NCBI GenBank assembly: GCA_947095585.1
Contig: OX352762.1
Coordinates: 117,706,930 to 117,770,929, forward strand
Length of the DNA: 64,000 bases
Source: Nephrocerus scutellatus
Lineage: Eukaryota; Arthropoda; Insecta; Diptera; Pipunculidae
Direction: 5' to 3'
The notes beneath the pieces are model-generated. The model was not told the DNA's origin, made no database searches, and worked only from the letters and a program-made list of their open reading frames with translations. The position numbers were made by a program, and so were the translations under genes. Within the stretch, counting starts at the first letter, position 1, and each line of letters starts with the position of its first letter. Shown piece after piece: positions 11,300-22,999 of this stretch.

Positions 11300-12730
11300 T
11301 TTTTAGGGAGTTCGAACCGGTTGTTAAATGTTTTGAATCATATCACCGCTGAGAAAGTCCTAATTGCTACGAGTATCTTGAATTCCTTAGGATGTGAACA
11401 TCAAATTCCAGTCGCAAAATAATAGTCTATAATAAAATATGCTCTGCAACGTAAAAATGTGTACTTCCTACGATAAATAATGTGCCTAAAAAAAGTTAAA
11501 TAGGCCATAGGTTTAAGTTTAGCTGCCCGTTGGTCATTTGATGGGAATAATAAATTTGTATTTTACGTCTCATTGTGCTACAAAGTGTTTTTCTTTCTAA
11601 TTATATTTCGCTTACCTTCATAAATGATTTCTGCCCTTAGAGTATCGTTTGATATAATGGGAAAAAGTAAAAGAGAAGGTATATGTGGCCATGCCATTTA
11701 TTACCGTCGACAACAAAAAAATTGTTTACCTAGACACAATTCAAAGTGCTCCTAATCCATTTCCATACATTTATAAAAACAAAAAATGAAAAACTTTTCA
11801 ACTACGAACTGTCTGGGTCCCTTATTCTCCAAACGACGCACCATTATCACATGTAGCTAGATACATAATTGCAACTTTGTGCTAGCAACAAAAATGTCAT
11901 TATTTAGGCATTACACTTACTATACTTATATATGTATAGGATTACTAGGTCGACCATTAAACTGGTCTTCTATAGTATGCCAATTAAACCACCCAACTAG
12001 CAAATCGCATTGCTTTTTTTGCTGCTGCACCGCTTCCATTTGGCCAAGTAGTCGTTCGTTTGTTAGTTGCTTTTCACCTTAGTGTCTCGTTTGTGGCCAG
12101 CATGACGTGTGATGGTGTTAAGCTTTGCCGCACAGTAATCAACTAGAAATGGTTGAAAATATTTAATTATTATTTTTTTCGTTGTTAAGATAATAATCGC
12201 TCCTTAATTCACCCTGAAATTAATTAAAAACTGCTGTCTGCTGTCCATCTATCTCCCGCGAGGGATTTGTCATATCAGATTGTTTACCCTGCCGGTGATA
12301 CGACTTCATTGCCGATTGCAGGACCAATCGACCGGGCTGCGAAAATGTATTGGTGGCTCGGGTTGCAATTTAAAGCTGCACTGGAGTGACAGATTTTTGA
12401 TGGCATCATGAAACTTGAGGTGTGAAGGTAATGAGAATTAAAAAAGATAGCATTAAGATATAGAAACCGTTTGTAAATGTGATCCTAATTATATTTACTT
12501 GTAATGTGGCCTCGGACAAAGAAGGGCGGATACGTTACGTATTGCCTTGCTCTTCAAAGAGTTTTTAGTTTGGACGCAAATCTACGGCCCACTAAATTTC
12601 TGTCTTGAGAAAATTTAGATAGAGTGTGCCAGTTGGAAATCGATTTTAGGAGGGTTTTGAAGATCTCTAACGCCCCATGTGAATGATGATTTTAAACCAA
12701 AGCTGAGTTTTCTTTTCTTTTTGGGCAAAT
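11300..12730. other. Intergenic, no gene seen
   Basis: No coding signal or repeat array recognised. A relatively GC-rich island at 12250-12400 has no frame I can assign. Confidence 0.45.
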
Positions 12731-12734
12731 GCGT

Positions 12735-12950
12735 GTGGATTTAGTGTTTAGTCTGTTGGGCTTCTAAGCAGGAGGTTCGAAGTTCGAATCCCAGGAACAC
12801 CAAAATTTTCACCGTCCTCCCACCTTTCGCCAATGTCTGACAAGCGTCCGACAGTTGTTAGTGCGTTAGACTTCTGAGCAGGGGGTTCGTACGTAGTTCG
12901 ATTATCAGAAACACTAAAAAAATATTTTCAACGGTCCCACCTCTCGCGAA
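12735..12950 (+). repeat. SINE-like tandem pair with tRNA-like B box
   Basis: Two diverged units (~12743-12835 and ~12855-12950). Each has a stretch like 'TTCTAAGCAGGAGGTTCGAA' followed by a TTCGAATCCC-type B-box, then 'CAC(C/T)AAA', a run of A/T and 'CCCACCT(T/C)TCGC'. This resembles the head of a tRNA-derived SINE. No complete tRNA cloverleaf could be drawn. Confidence 0.4.
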
Positions 12951-13229
12951 AACTTATGATACTTGTGTCACGGAAAGCTTCTCACCCGTCTTTCGGACAC
13001 GGCCTTAAATTGTAGGTCCCTTCCATTTGTGTGCAAGAATATAACAGGCACAACACGAAACGCTTCTGTCGCGCCAAATATTATTATTATTATTAGGCAA
13101 GATTTACACGTACAGATTGAGGTCATTATCTTGGAACTTGGACAAATGCCCTTCAGTTGAATTGTCCTATAGCCCTGTATGGCAGTGTGTTAAGGGTATT
13201 ACTCTACTGAATGTATTGAAGAAACTACC

Positions 13230-13870
13230 GATCTACAAAATATTGGAACTACGCCGCTTTGACAGAAGACTAAACGCTATTATCTTCGCTAACTTAAAAC
13301 TCTAGTGGTTCAAGAAATATATCCGTGCCACTAGGCTTTGTCACCTCTGACTAAACGCTATCATCGTCGATAACTTACACAGCTAGTGGTTCAAGATATA
13401 GGCCCTTGCCAATACGCTTTTTTTGCTTTTGGCTCAAAGCTCCATCAACACCGTTAACTTAAAAAACTAGAGCTTAAGGAGATAGAATCTACATTTTGTT
13501 TGTTTTGCGCAAACACTACCACTATCACAAGCTTTCAAAGTAATCGTTCAAGAGATAGACCTTTGCCATTACGCTTTTTCCCCTCTGGCTAAACGCTATC
13601 AACGTCGCTAAGTTAAAAAGCGGCTTAACGCTAACATCGTCGCTAGCTTAAAAACCTAGAGGTTAAGAAGATAAGCTCAAGTTTTGTTTGTTATGCGCGA
13701 ACACTACCCCTATCAAAAGCTCTCAAAGTAGTGTTTCAAGAGATACTCCTTTGCCACTACGCTTTGTCACCTTTGTTGTTTCTGGCTTAACGCTGTCATC
13801 GTTGCTAATTTATAAAGCATTGGTTCAAGAGACAGACCCTTGCCACTACGCTTGTCAATTTTATACATAG
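13230..13870 (+). repeat. Degenerate tandem (satellite-like) array
   Basis: About seven imperfect units of roughly 85-130 bp. The shared order is 'AACGCTATCATCGTCG', 'CTAACTTAAAA', 'CTAGTGGTTCAAGAGATAG', 'CCCTTGCCACTACGCTTTGTC' variants. Spacing varies because units have lost or gained pieces. No coding potential. Confidence 0.65.
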
Positions 13871-13994
13871 GTACGACGTAAACATCGCTGCACGCGTTGT
13901 TATGATACATACATCGCTTAAACATACGTATTGCTCAGCCTTGCTACATGCTATACGTACCACTCAGGAATCGCCGCGATCTTCCCGTTATATA

Positions 13995-14765
13995 AATCAT
14001 CAAGTTAGGTTAGGTTAGGTTAAGGTGGTTCTCAGTAAAACCGACACACTTAGATCAGTAATGGGCCATTCTGATACCACACGGATCAGGAAAAATTCCT
14101 TCCACATATTCGATGACCCAATTAGAGCTTCACATGAAGCCTGGGAGACTACCAATGTCAATGTTGATGAGACCATTAGTGTCGTTGTTGAGGAAAACTC
14201 CCATATGGAGCTTACGTTTTTGGGAGAGGGCTGCAAAGGTACAGAGAAGGTGGATAATGGTCTCCTCCTCCCCCACATCATCCATGCAGCTTTTGCAGAA
14301 GTCATTCGAGAAGACTCCAATTCTCACATGCCTGCCTATGAGACAGTGCCCAATGATGACACCTACAATAGCACCGATGTGCGATTTTTTTTGAGAGATC
14401 AAACACTTGGAGCGTTTCGGATCCTGCTTGGGCCAGATTTGTTTTGTCGCTATGCAAGTTGTATCGTTTGACCACCTACAGTTAGTTTTTACATTAGCAT
14501 CCCGCTTTAACAAACGTTTTCCACCAAAGTCCACCTGGGAGATAGCATTAAGGTGACTAGCCGAACTGGCACCTACTTGCCTGCTGGAAATGTTGAGTGG
14601 TGTAAGGTCGACCAGAATGTCCAATTCGGCGGAGGGGGTTGTACGAAGTGCTCCGCTCATACATAGACTAGCTGATCTCTGGACTTTGCTTAATTTGTCA
14701 AGTTTTATTTTCTTATTAAAGGCAGTCACACGTATAGAAGATGAGGTCTGACATTCTGCAAATCA
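13995..14765 (-). pseudogene. LINE 3' region, RNase H-bearing type, with TTAGG-like tail
   Basis: The minus strand encodes LSKVQRSASLCMSGALRTTP, the junction following the RNase H domain of I/R1/LOA-type LINEs, and further on NDFCKSCMDDVGEEETIIHL, a Cys/His C-terminal motif of the same elements. It runs to an end near 14005 where the + strand reads (GGTTA)n: four pentamer repeats that form the element's 3' tail. Frameshifted and lacking the RT. Confidence 0.7.
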
Positions 14766-14769
14766 AAAA

Positions 14770-15720
14770 TTACTTCCAAAATTTTAAAAACCTGTATTAT
14801 GTTTTATGTGAACATAGATCCTTCTTCCATCCAATTGATATTTTTCTGGTAATGATTGTCATCTGTTCAGTGGTTGGTTACACTCCACGCTAAAATGCAT
14901 AAAAGCTACACATTAAATCAATATTAGCATTATAAAAACCGAGTTATGGCTTAGTAGATACAACAGTGTATTCATGTGCAGAGAACTTTAGATTAAGTTC
15001 TTAAAAAATGCTGGATTAAAAATTTTTCTTAAAACTGTTTGTCTTTGTGGTTATGGGATTTGATTAAATGTTAATTTACTTAAAAGTTACTAATAGCGTG
15101 ACAGACAATATGTATGTGTAATTCCTATCCAGAGACACTATACTATATAGTACGAGTACGTACCGCGATGAAGTCATACTTTTATCGTTATGGACATCAC
15201 ACTGCGGTAAGTTATTATGTTTGTGAAATACCGTGTGTCGTGTGGTTCCTTGTCCACAGAGTGCAACTTATCTTTGAAAGAAGCAATCAGCAATTAGCAC
15301 CCGGCATTTTGGAAGCTAGTAACATCGTGTCGGCTTAATTGAAATTGAAATCATTCATGAGAGACTCGTCGTTATTTACGAGCACGCGAGATAACTTCTG
15401 TCAATACAGCAACGCTATAACATGGTTCGAATGACGTAGTTAGGATGAGAACTAAGTATTTTCGAACGTAAGTATTGCTATTCTAAGTACATACATACAG
15501 GGTACACTCATCTCCAAAGCAGGTAATATGAAGAAATAGTGATTTAAATTCAACGTCTGATTTGTTGTTGCTTAACACTTTGCGATGGGACGATTGCCAT
15601 GCACCTAGGTAACACATCAAATAATACAAATCGGGCGAAGACATGCTCTGTTTCAATATGTCACAAATTGGATACTGTTGCGGCACCAATGAGTCTTTAA
15701 AAATTCCGTCTAAGGCGAGG
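14770..15720. other. Intergenic, no gene seen
   Basis: No frame with recognisable domains and no repeats identified. Confidence 0.45.
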
Positions 15721-15729
15721 TCCTTCCCT

Positions 15730-15870
15730 ACTGCGCTGTACTTTTGTTAATATCCATTCGATCTGCATATCCCAGCCATCTCAATTGTCCAGTACGACAT
15801 TGAATTGGTCGATATCGCTATACAGGTCCTATAAGTTGTCATCTTCTCCGAAGCCGTCAATGCAAACGAA
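15730..15870 (-). pseudogene. Short LINE C-terminal scrap
   Basis: The minus strand reads GQLRWLGYADRMD-like text, matching the LRWxGHxxRM block near the C-terminus of RTE-like LINEs. About 140 bp, without ends. Confidence 0.45.
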
Positions 15871-15879
15871 AACGAAAAT

Positions 15880-17190
15880 ATTTTGAATAATCTATCTATC
15901 TATAAAAACTATCAAACTATTCAACCGATCGCATTCAAACGTAGGTGTTTTTTACCATAATGCGCAGGTTTGTGCCATATTTTTTGAATGAATGTTGTTA
16001 TGAATTGTTCTGAATTTTTTAATATTAGGGTCGTGTTTTGTATTTAAAGAATAAAAAAACCGCTATATAATGGAAGGGGTCGGATTCCTTGATCAGGGGG
16101 CTCCCATACAAATAGTTTATCTTAATCTTATGTTTTCATAATCCATCATAATTATCCAGAATTTTTATGTTGCCTCCTTCAATTTTGCAAACGAAAACGA
16201 ACCCGAACCCGTGTTCTGGGAAATGCTTCTATTCCAGTGGAGTGCAGTTTTGTCTGTGACTTGAACTTTGAGTGTTATAAAAAGTATTTATTTCGGATTT
16301 TCTCAGAAATGTTGAAGAACAAATAATTACAAAGATTCCTAATTCAAAAAAGGGTTTGACTCTTCAGTGTCGGTAGAGACCTCTAGATAATCATCTTGAA
16401 CTCAAGCTAAAGAAGTAATTCAGCGTGCTCCAAATGCTCGGGGGCAATCTTAATAAATAACTTAATTCAATTTTAATTTTAAGATCAAAGAATGAGATGA
16501 ATTAAGCATTTGATGTGTGTATTCCATCATTTTTGATCTTCGACTTTGTTGTCTCATTTAAGAGGCACTAAAGCGAATGTCACTCATGAATGATTATGTG
16601 CACTGTGCCCTCATAATCATTATTATGGTACATTACACATCAAAGTATGATATGAAACTTAATTAATCAGATAAACGAGCGCATTAAGTGTGAACAGAAG
16701 CATATTGAGTTTGTTTTTCTTATCGTAAAGTAAGATCGAGCATTTTAATTGCTTCTGAAGTGCGTCCTTGCAAGTGTGAAATACCTCGCACATGCACTCG
16801 AGTCAAGAACATTTTAAAAGGATAACTTGAAGATGCACTCGTACTTTCAGATTAACGGATAAATTAATTGGAATTTTTAAAATGAGGCAAAATTAAATTG
16901 GAAAAAACTTTTACTTTTACTTTCTTTGAAGACAGTAAACATATGCAGTCAACCGACAAGAAATGTTGACACATACTTCAATTGGTTTTTAATTAAAAAT
17001 CTCTAATTTAATAAGTTCTCAACTTTTTTTTTATTATTTTTACCAAAGAAATTATTTACAGAATAATTTTGAATTTTTGAATAAAATATCAATGTCGATT
17101 AGGTTAAGATATGTTTATAAAAATTTCGCCAGCTTTATTTGTCGTCTCAGCAATGGGCCCAAATATGTAACGAGTCTTAGCGTTCAGTAC
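15880..17190. other. Intergenic with short Helentron/Helitron-like scraps
   Basis: Around 16060-16150 there is 'GGGGGCTCCCATACAAATA', the core motif of the dispersed Helentron-like family. Around 15895 a 'TCTATCTATCTATAAAAA' resembles a Helitron 5' end. The rest is AT-rich with no gene seen. Confidence 0.4.
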
Positions 17191-17193
17191 TCC

Positions 17194-17481
17194 TTACTTC
17201 CTGAAATGATGATACGAATGGATTGCTGGAAGATGATGATATGCTACTGGATGGTGGGCAACAGCAATTGGAGCGTGTGCAATGAGTGGAGCAGAATGTG
17301 CATAATAGGCCGGAGCATGATGAACGATCGAGGATGATGAATGGACAACAGCTGGTGCAACATATGCCGAGTGCGAGACCAATGGAGCATGATAGCCAAG
17401 ACCAAGTGATAAGCCACGCTTCGACTTTGGTGCATCTTCAGCGGCACAAACTGACGCAGCGACGACAATCAAGAGAATAAT
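17194..17481 (-). CDS. Terminal exon of a small cuticle-like secreted protein
   Basis: This 96-codon exon begins right after an acceptor (AAATCTTAG, at 17482-17486 on the + strand) in phase 0. It opens with a signal-peptide core IILLIVVAASVCAAEDA and ends HSYHHFRK. The mature part is rich in Ala, His, Val and Tyr, with repeated AP-V/I-A motifs (YVAPAVVHS, IAHAPIAVAHH), typical of low-complexity insect cuticular or extracellular-matrix proteins; there is no Rebers-Riddiford chitin-binding consensus. The Met exon lies to the right and should encode only a few residues. A candidate ATGAAATGT followed by GTGAGT sits near 18663-18655 but falls inside LINE sequence, so I do not trust it. The exact family is unknown. 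Confidence 0.75.
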   Translation of the reverse strand: MILLIVVAASVCAAEDAPKSKRGLSLGLGYHAPLVSHSAYVAPAVVHSSSSIVHHAPAYYAHSAPLIAHAPIAVAHHPVAYHHLPAIHSYHHFRK

Positions 17482-17759
17482 CTAAGATTTAAAGCAAAAA
17501 TTAAAATTATTAGTGAAAAGTGTAATTGTAATTGTATTCGGGTAATGTTTTGGGTGAAAACCCCGAAAGTGTTTAGTTGGGTTAAGAAAAACTGACTGAT
17601 TTTTTTTTCTTTTTTAAAATTAAGTTAATAACAAGTTCCTATTATAAAAAACCTATATTTTATTTCTACAATTTCTTCAATATTCTTCTTTGGAAAACGT
17701 AACCCACTTCCTTAATGAAACCCTTTGATGCTTAGTTAAAAATCACTTTTCTAAGTTCC

Positions 17760-18935
17760 CTAATACTGGGCAACCAAGAAGAAAACATCCATAGCATAAC
17801 TCATCCCAACAGGGGTCTATAGACGTCCAACCAGTAATTTCACCCCTGGAGGAGTCCACTGGGCAGTGGTCAATAAACATCTCTAAGTGGAGATGGGGTG
17901 TACCCTATATTTCTAAGGCATGGCATGAAAACAAAAGAACATCTGCTTGTAATACTTTATGGAGGGTACCAGGTACTAGAGAAACATACGAGAAACATAC
18001 AGACCTATCAACCTCACATTATTTATCCTTAAATCTGTAGAGAAAGTATAAGGCATAAAAACATTAGATCCAATACACTTCAACTAAACTAGTCAATAGG
18101 TATATCAGGCTGGGAAACTAACTCAACAACAACAGCATCATATGAGCTGAAAATTTAAATCAAAGACATTCTTCAAAACAAAGAAATGTTAATGTGCGCC
18201 TTTACCGACATACAAGCCGCCTTTTAGAACAACAACTTTGATGTACATGTTGATCTAGGGGCATCGTCTCCTCCATCATAGGATGGCATTCGAAGGAGCA
18301 GATAATTCAGATTTCTTTTGGTGATGAAACCATCTCTATAGCGGCAATTAGAAGGCTGCCTAGAAAGGAGATGTGCTCTCGCCTCCTTTGTGGCGATAAG
18401 TGATTGATAGACTCTCTCCACACTGAATAATATACCCCCATTACGAATATCAGCTACGCTGATGATTTAATTATAATGCTTCTAGGTAATTTCGAGAGCA
18501 CAATGGCAATCATGCAATATGCTCTTAGATTAGTAAATGACTGCTGCAGAGAGGTCACAAAAATGGAAGGAAATAATATCACTACTGTTCCAAGGCAACC
18601 TCCTTCAAATATTGCCAGAAGCCAAGTGTTTTACTAAAAACTATCATGTAACTCACACATTTCATACAATACTAACTAAGCTAACAAAGCTTACTTCACC
18701 TACCAACGTATGTTCCAGGAAAACATGGGGAATAAACCCAAAAATGACTCTATGGCTTTCCCTTACCAAAGTATTATCAGACCCAGGATCACATACGCGG
18801 CACTGATTTGATGGCCAAAAACAGAGCAAACAAAGATGTGCTTAAAACTAAACAAAATTGAGAGACCTTTCATTCTAAGTTCGACAGGTGCTTTAAAGAC
18901 CTGCCCAACGGCAGCTCACACTGGCCATTTCAATT
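17760..18935 (+). pseudogene. LINE remnant (R1/Jockey-like RT)
   Basis: The plus strand in broken frames reads LMCAFTDIQAAF (RT motif A with its Asp), NISYADDLIIMLLGNFE (RT motif C, YADD) and then KTWGINPKMTLWL (the post-RT region preceding tyrosine-connector motifs). Many stops. It lies directly upstream of the cuticle-like exon on the opposite strand and may separate that exon from its first exon. Confidence 0.65.
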
Positions 18936-19029
18936 GTCTTCAAACTAAAAATTACAAACCAAATAAAAGTCATGATATCAGGTCAGGATACGCACACAGC
19001 GGACACAACGCACACAGTTATTATAGCAA

Positions 19030-19285
19030 GGTATAATCAGATGCCGTTATATGGCATGATTGTTAAATTTTTTTTATATGGGAGCCCCCCAACCGTGGAG
19101 CCCGATCAATGCCAAATTTTAACAGAAAGTGTTGTCACTAGAAATACACATGTGTGCAAAGTTTCAATAAAATCAGGCTTTGGGAAGCTAGTTAAAAATT
19201 GATCGCAATATTCCACCAACGAACAAACGAACGAAAGATAGAAGCATGCCGACGCGAAGTTAATACAGAGAATTTAAAAACAAAT
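19030..19285 (+). repeat. Helentron-like repeat, copy 2
   Basis: Core 'TATATGGGAGCCCCCCAACC', 'CATGTGTGCAAAGTTTCAAT', 'GTTAAAAATTGATCGCAATA', then a variable slot holding AACAAACGAACGAA repeats, then the end 'GAAGTTAATACAGAGAATTT'. Same block order as the other copies. Confidence 0.65.
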
Positions 19286-19309
19286 TAGAATATAGAGACA
19301 AATTTGGAA

Positions 19310-19530
19310 ATGAAAATCGGGTTCATTTTTAAAAAATTTATATGGGCACCCCTCTGGCCTCAGGGCCCGATCACTCCAAAAAATGAAAAATGTGGAAATA
19401 CAAATGTGTGCATAGTTTGACTAAAATCGAGCTTTAAGAAGTGGGTTAAAATTTTATCACAAGATATGGTGTGCCAGCCAGCCAGCCGCGGGCGCGCGAA
19501 GTTAATATAACGAATTTAAAAAAGTATTTT
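19310..19530 (+). repeat. Helentron-like repeat, copy 3
   Basis: Immediately follows copy 2 in the same orientation. Core 'TATATGGGCACCCCTCTGGC', 'TGTGTGCATAGTTTGACTAA', 'TTTTATCACAAGATATGGTG', a variable slot with CCAGCCAGCCAG, and the end 'GAAGTTAATATAACGAATTT'. Confidence 0.65.
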
Positions 19531-20900
19531 GTTTTATATACATAATACAAAAACATGTAGACAATTTTTTGTGAATTAAACAACGTTAATCAATTTGGCT
19601 TGATTATAAAAAAATGGATTTTGGTTTGAATATATCATACAAAATTCGATTAGACCACTTATATACATAGACACTTTTTATAAATTGTTTTTTTTTAATC
19701 TCCATTTTATTGATTTTTTTTTATTTTATTTTAATTCATCGAAGTCTGTTTAGCATTTTTATTTTGTTTTTAGTAATTATTGTTATTAATAATATAATTT
19801 ATTAATAAGTAAGCACTTGACACAAATTAAGTCATTATTTTAACCCATTTCAATGGTTCACTTCAACACTTACAGTGAATTTCATTTTGAAACTAAGTAT
19901 GGAAAAACTTTTGATATTCGAAAATAAATAAAAAACCAAAATTGAAATCTAACTTATTATGCAGTGTCTGTCTCAATAAAATTAATACTGTCAGGCGATA
20001 CGGACGGCTGTAGTTATTTATAGTCACCGCGAGTCAGACGAATGTCCAACAACGTGGGTTTTCCTTTGTATCACAGCACAGCGATCGCTAGATATCCCAA
20101 GGCCCACGTGTCTAACCGTTCGTCACTTACTCTCACAGATTTATGCACTTTAATAGGCGTATGGATACATTGATACAACAGAAAAGAACAGAAAAAGTTG
20201 CATTGCAATCGAATGCAATACGAGTATGTACTTTTAAGCTTAGTTGGGACATTGGAGGGGAAACCGTTTGTATGAATGGCCAAAAATATTTACTGTTTTT
20301 GGTTTTGTTTTTCTCGCTTCGAGCCAAATGGGTACTTTAAAGAATCTAAATACCGATGCCGGGCGGCAATATGCCGGTAAGTACTTGTACGAGTATGCAA
20401 TAATACCCTTTGCATAGTATCGTCGACTCGTTACTCTATTCGTCCTACATATTTTTATGACTTGTATGACATCTATGCTAAGCCTTGAAACATTATTTTA
20501 TAATTTATGTAATTGAATGCGGTTTGTGTGCGATGTTGTTGTTACTTAAATTTGATAGATATCAGTGAGAACTTTAAAATATTGATTGTGTACTTAATAA
20601 AGTCCTTAAAGCAACGATCCCTACTTTGAAAATCTGTTTAGTTTGTAGATTAATAAATGAAAAAATGTATTGTTTATTGTTCTTCTATTGTTTGCAAATC
20701 AATTTGAGGGCAATTTAAGAACCTTAATAATTGATTAGAGCCTTTCTTTCCACCAGCATATTAATGTTTGCACCAATGTTAGTTTTCCTGTAGGATTTTT
20801 GAAGCGTAAATCTCTTGTTCCCAAAGGAAAACCCCACTGTGTCTTTGTCAATAAGTTATAATAGCTTAAGTGATTTTTGAGTACAGCCAAAATAAGTTTT
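19530..20900. other. Intergenic, no gene seen
   Basis: Strongly AT-rich. No coding or repeat structure recognised on either strand. Confidence 0.45.
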
Positions 20901-20919
20901 AATCTAATGAGTGTGTAAT

Positions 20920-21224
20920 GTTGCCCGCTTTTGCGGTATTGTGAGATAGATCTCCTGGAAGATACCAGCAGAGTCAGGTAGCTTGTAGGACTTTAAAAGA
21001 TTAGGGTTTTCAGAGTAAGCTCCTGCACCAACTCCAGTACTCATCTTGGATCCATCAGTGAATAGAGTTACATCAAAGAGCTCCACAGCTCTCCCGTCCT
21101 TCCCACTTTCTCGAGTTGGAAACTCTACGGCAAAGCTAGGATTGAAGTGAAGTTTAGGAGTGCAGTAGTCGGTTGAAGATGGTATCAACTCCGTTGGTAA
21201 CAACTGCAGTATACCTAGCACCAT
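20920..21224 (-). pseudogene. LINE RNase H domain fragment
   Basis: The minus strand has VTLFTDGSKMSTGVGAGAY: TDGS is the first catalytic Asp of the LINE RNase H domain. It continues into SYKLPDSAGIFQ, where a stop replaces the residue before the expected catalytic Glu region. An I/R1/LOA-type element, dead and truncated. Confidence 0.7.
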
Positions 21225-21419
21225 GTCTAGCTACTTCGTCGCCTCGTTAAGAGATGGGTGGCAGCGATTTTATGGCTGCCTGACTGTCCAAATAAATGAT
21301 AATCTTATTAAAAATAATACATCACCTCAGCCTAGTATACTATACGTTGCAGTGATCAGGGAGTCGGACGGAAATGCTTACTTTCAGCCAGTCACAGAAA
21401 CCTCCTGGTTCTAATCTGC

Positions 21420-22460
21420 CGTTTAGCTTAGCGTCATCCGTGAAACATTGTGCCGAAAATCTTTATCAAAGCATAACACTGGTGTTATAAAGTCGAGATT
21501 CGTCAGTTCTTGCTTTAACGATTTAATTATTGCAAGCCTGAAGGGCGAAGCTTATATTCAGTGGACATGAAAATTTTTCAGCGAACATGTGTACATTTTT
21601 ACGGATGTACGGATGTACGGATCTACGTTTATACGTTTGTCGTGTTGTATATCTCGGATTCTACGTATAGTAATGGAAAGTTTTGGTAGGAAAACGTTTT
21701 TTTAAGAAATAAAAAATTTCCCAAAAAATAAGAAAATCATTTTTTTTGTCACAGAAAACAAAATTCTCCAAAAAAAATTGTTACAAATTTCGTGAATTAA
21801 ATGGTTACTATTGGGCTTTTAAGGTAATTCAGTGTTTAGACTGAATTACAACTCTCCATAAGGCGAGCTGAGAAGCTCGCTTTACTAACTTAGTTGAGTT
21901 TCACTTTTAATGACTTTTCCACTGATTAACAGCTAACTGTCTCGTAGACGTATTTGCCGCTGTTTGTTTGTTAAATATATCTATTGGAAGCATAAAACCT
22001 CTAGGGCACGAGTTGGTATTGATCTCAGCACCCCGCCACTCTTTGCACCTTCTATGTTTATGTTTTTATACGTAACTAGAACTAGAACTGTAGACTGTAT
22101 GTTCGTTTTTAAGCAATTTTTGTAATTTTATTCTATTCAGATGAGTGTGGCGAAAAAAAATATTTCTCAACTTTTATTTAAAACTAGCTAAAATATCCAG
22201 GGTTGCCTGGCTGTCTCCACCACACTACCCACACCAAACTGACCACCACGACCCACTTTATATATCTATCTCTATCTATCAAATGCACGGTCTTCGAGTC
22301 AATCACATACACACAATACCTAGCCACCCACCACGTCAACCCCCTCAACTCCATCACCACACTTATCCCCTCAAAACATCCATCCCAACCGTCCTCACCA
22401 CATCCAAAAGTTTCATCTATATCGGATGAACGGTCTTCGAGTTGATCGCGAACAGACGTA
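21420..22460. other. Intergenic, no gene seen
   Basis: A short GTACGGAT tandem (about 21602-21625) is the only patterned sequence. Frames are short and featureless. Confidence 0.45.
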
Positions 22461-22464
22461 CAGA

Positions 22465-22990
22465 CAAAGTTTCTTTTTAAATTCTCTATATTAACTTCAC
22501 TTGGCCATGTGTTTGTGGGTTTGTGGGCTTGTGGGTTTGTGGGTTTGTGGGTTTGTGGATTTGTGGATTTGTGTGTCATGGAATCTTGCGATCAATTTTT
22601 AACCCACTTCCTACAGCCCGATTTTATTGAAATTTGGCACACCCCAAATCTCCCATGACAACACTTTCTATTAAAATTTGAGGCCCCTCGGGCCGCGGGG
22701 TCGGGGGGCTGCCATACAAATATTTTACAAAATTTACCCGATTTTCTTTAAATTTTGTACACATGTGTGTCTTCGATGGAAAACACTTTTTGTAAAAATT
22801 TGGAGAGATCACGGCAAAGTATGAGCTCTGTGCTTTGTGAGCAGCGCTGTTCGCTACCGCTGCGGCATTTGGTGGATGATTTTGCCACAAAACGAGCACG
22901 CAGTGTGTGTGTGTGTGTGTGTGTATCCCCGATTAGAGAATTTACAAGAAAAATTTTAATTTTAATGGGTTGTTTTTTTTCTATATTAAG
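22465..22990 (-). repeat. Helentron-like repeat, copy 4, with GTTTGTGG minisatellite
   Basis: On the + strand: the end signature 'AAATTCTCTATATTAACTTC', then a minisatellite of ~8 bp GTTTGTGG/GATTTGTG units (about 22507-22575), then 'GGAATCTTGCGATCAATTTT', 'CCCGATTTTATTGAAATTTG' and the core 'GGTCGGGGGGCTGCCATACA', followed by an extra internal unit to about 22820 and a tail to about 22990. It is inverted relative to copies 1-3. The minisatellite occupies the same slot as CCAG or GGTCGTC repeats in other copies. Confidence 0.7.
22899..22925 (+). repeat. (TG)n microsatellite
   Basis: About twelve perfect TG dinucleotides inside the tail of Helentron-like copy 4. Confidence 0.9.
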
Positions 22991-22999
22991 ATTAAGAAT

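Noticed and set aside
12735..12950. Functional tRNA genes
   Set aside because: B-box-like motifs exist but no acceptor or anticodon stem can be folded.
13995..14030. GGTTA pentamers as a telomere
   Set aside because: Only about four units, internal, and attached to a LINE 3' end.
14025..14471. 148-codon plus-strand frame
   Set aside because: Antisense to a LINE whose minus-strand text matches known motifs.
18646..18665. ATGAAATGT plus donor as first exon of the cuticle-like gene
   Set aside because: Phase fits, but it lies within recognisable LINE coding sequence, so probably chance.
22184..22579. Minus-strand frame with THKPTNPQ repeats
   Set aside because: Translation of the GTTTGTGG minisatellite.
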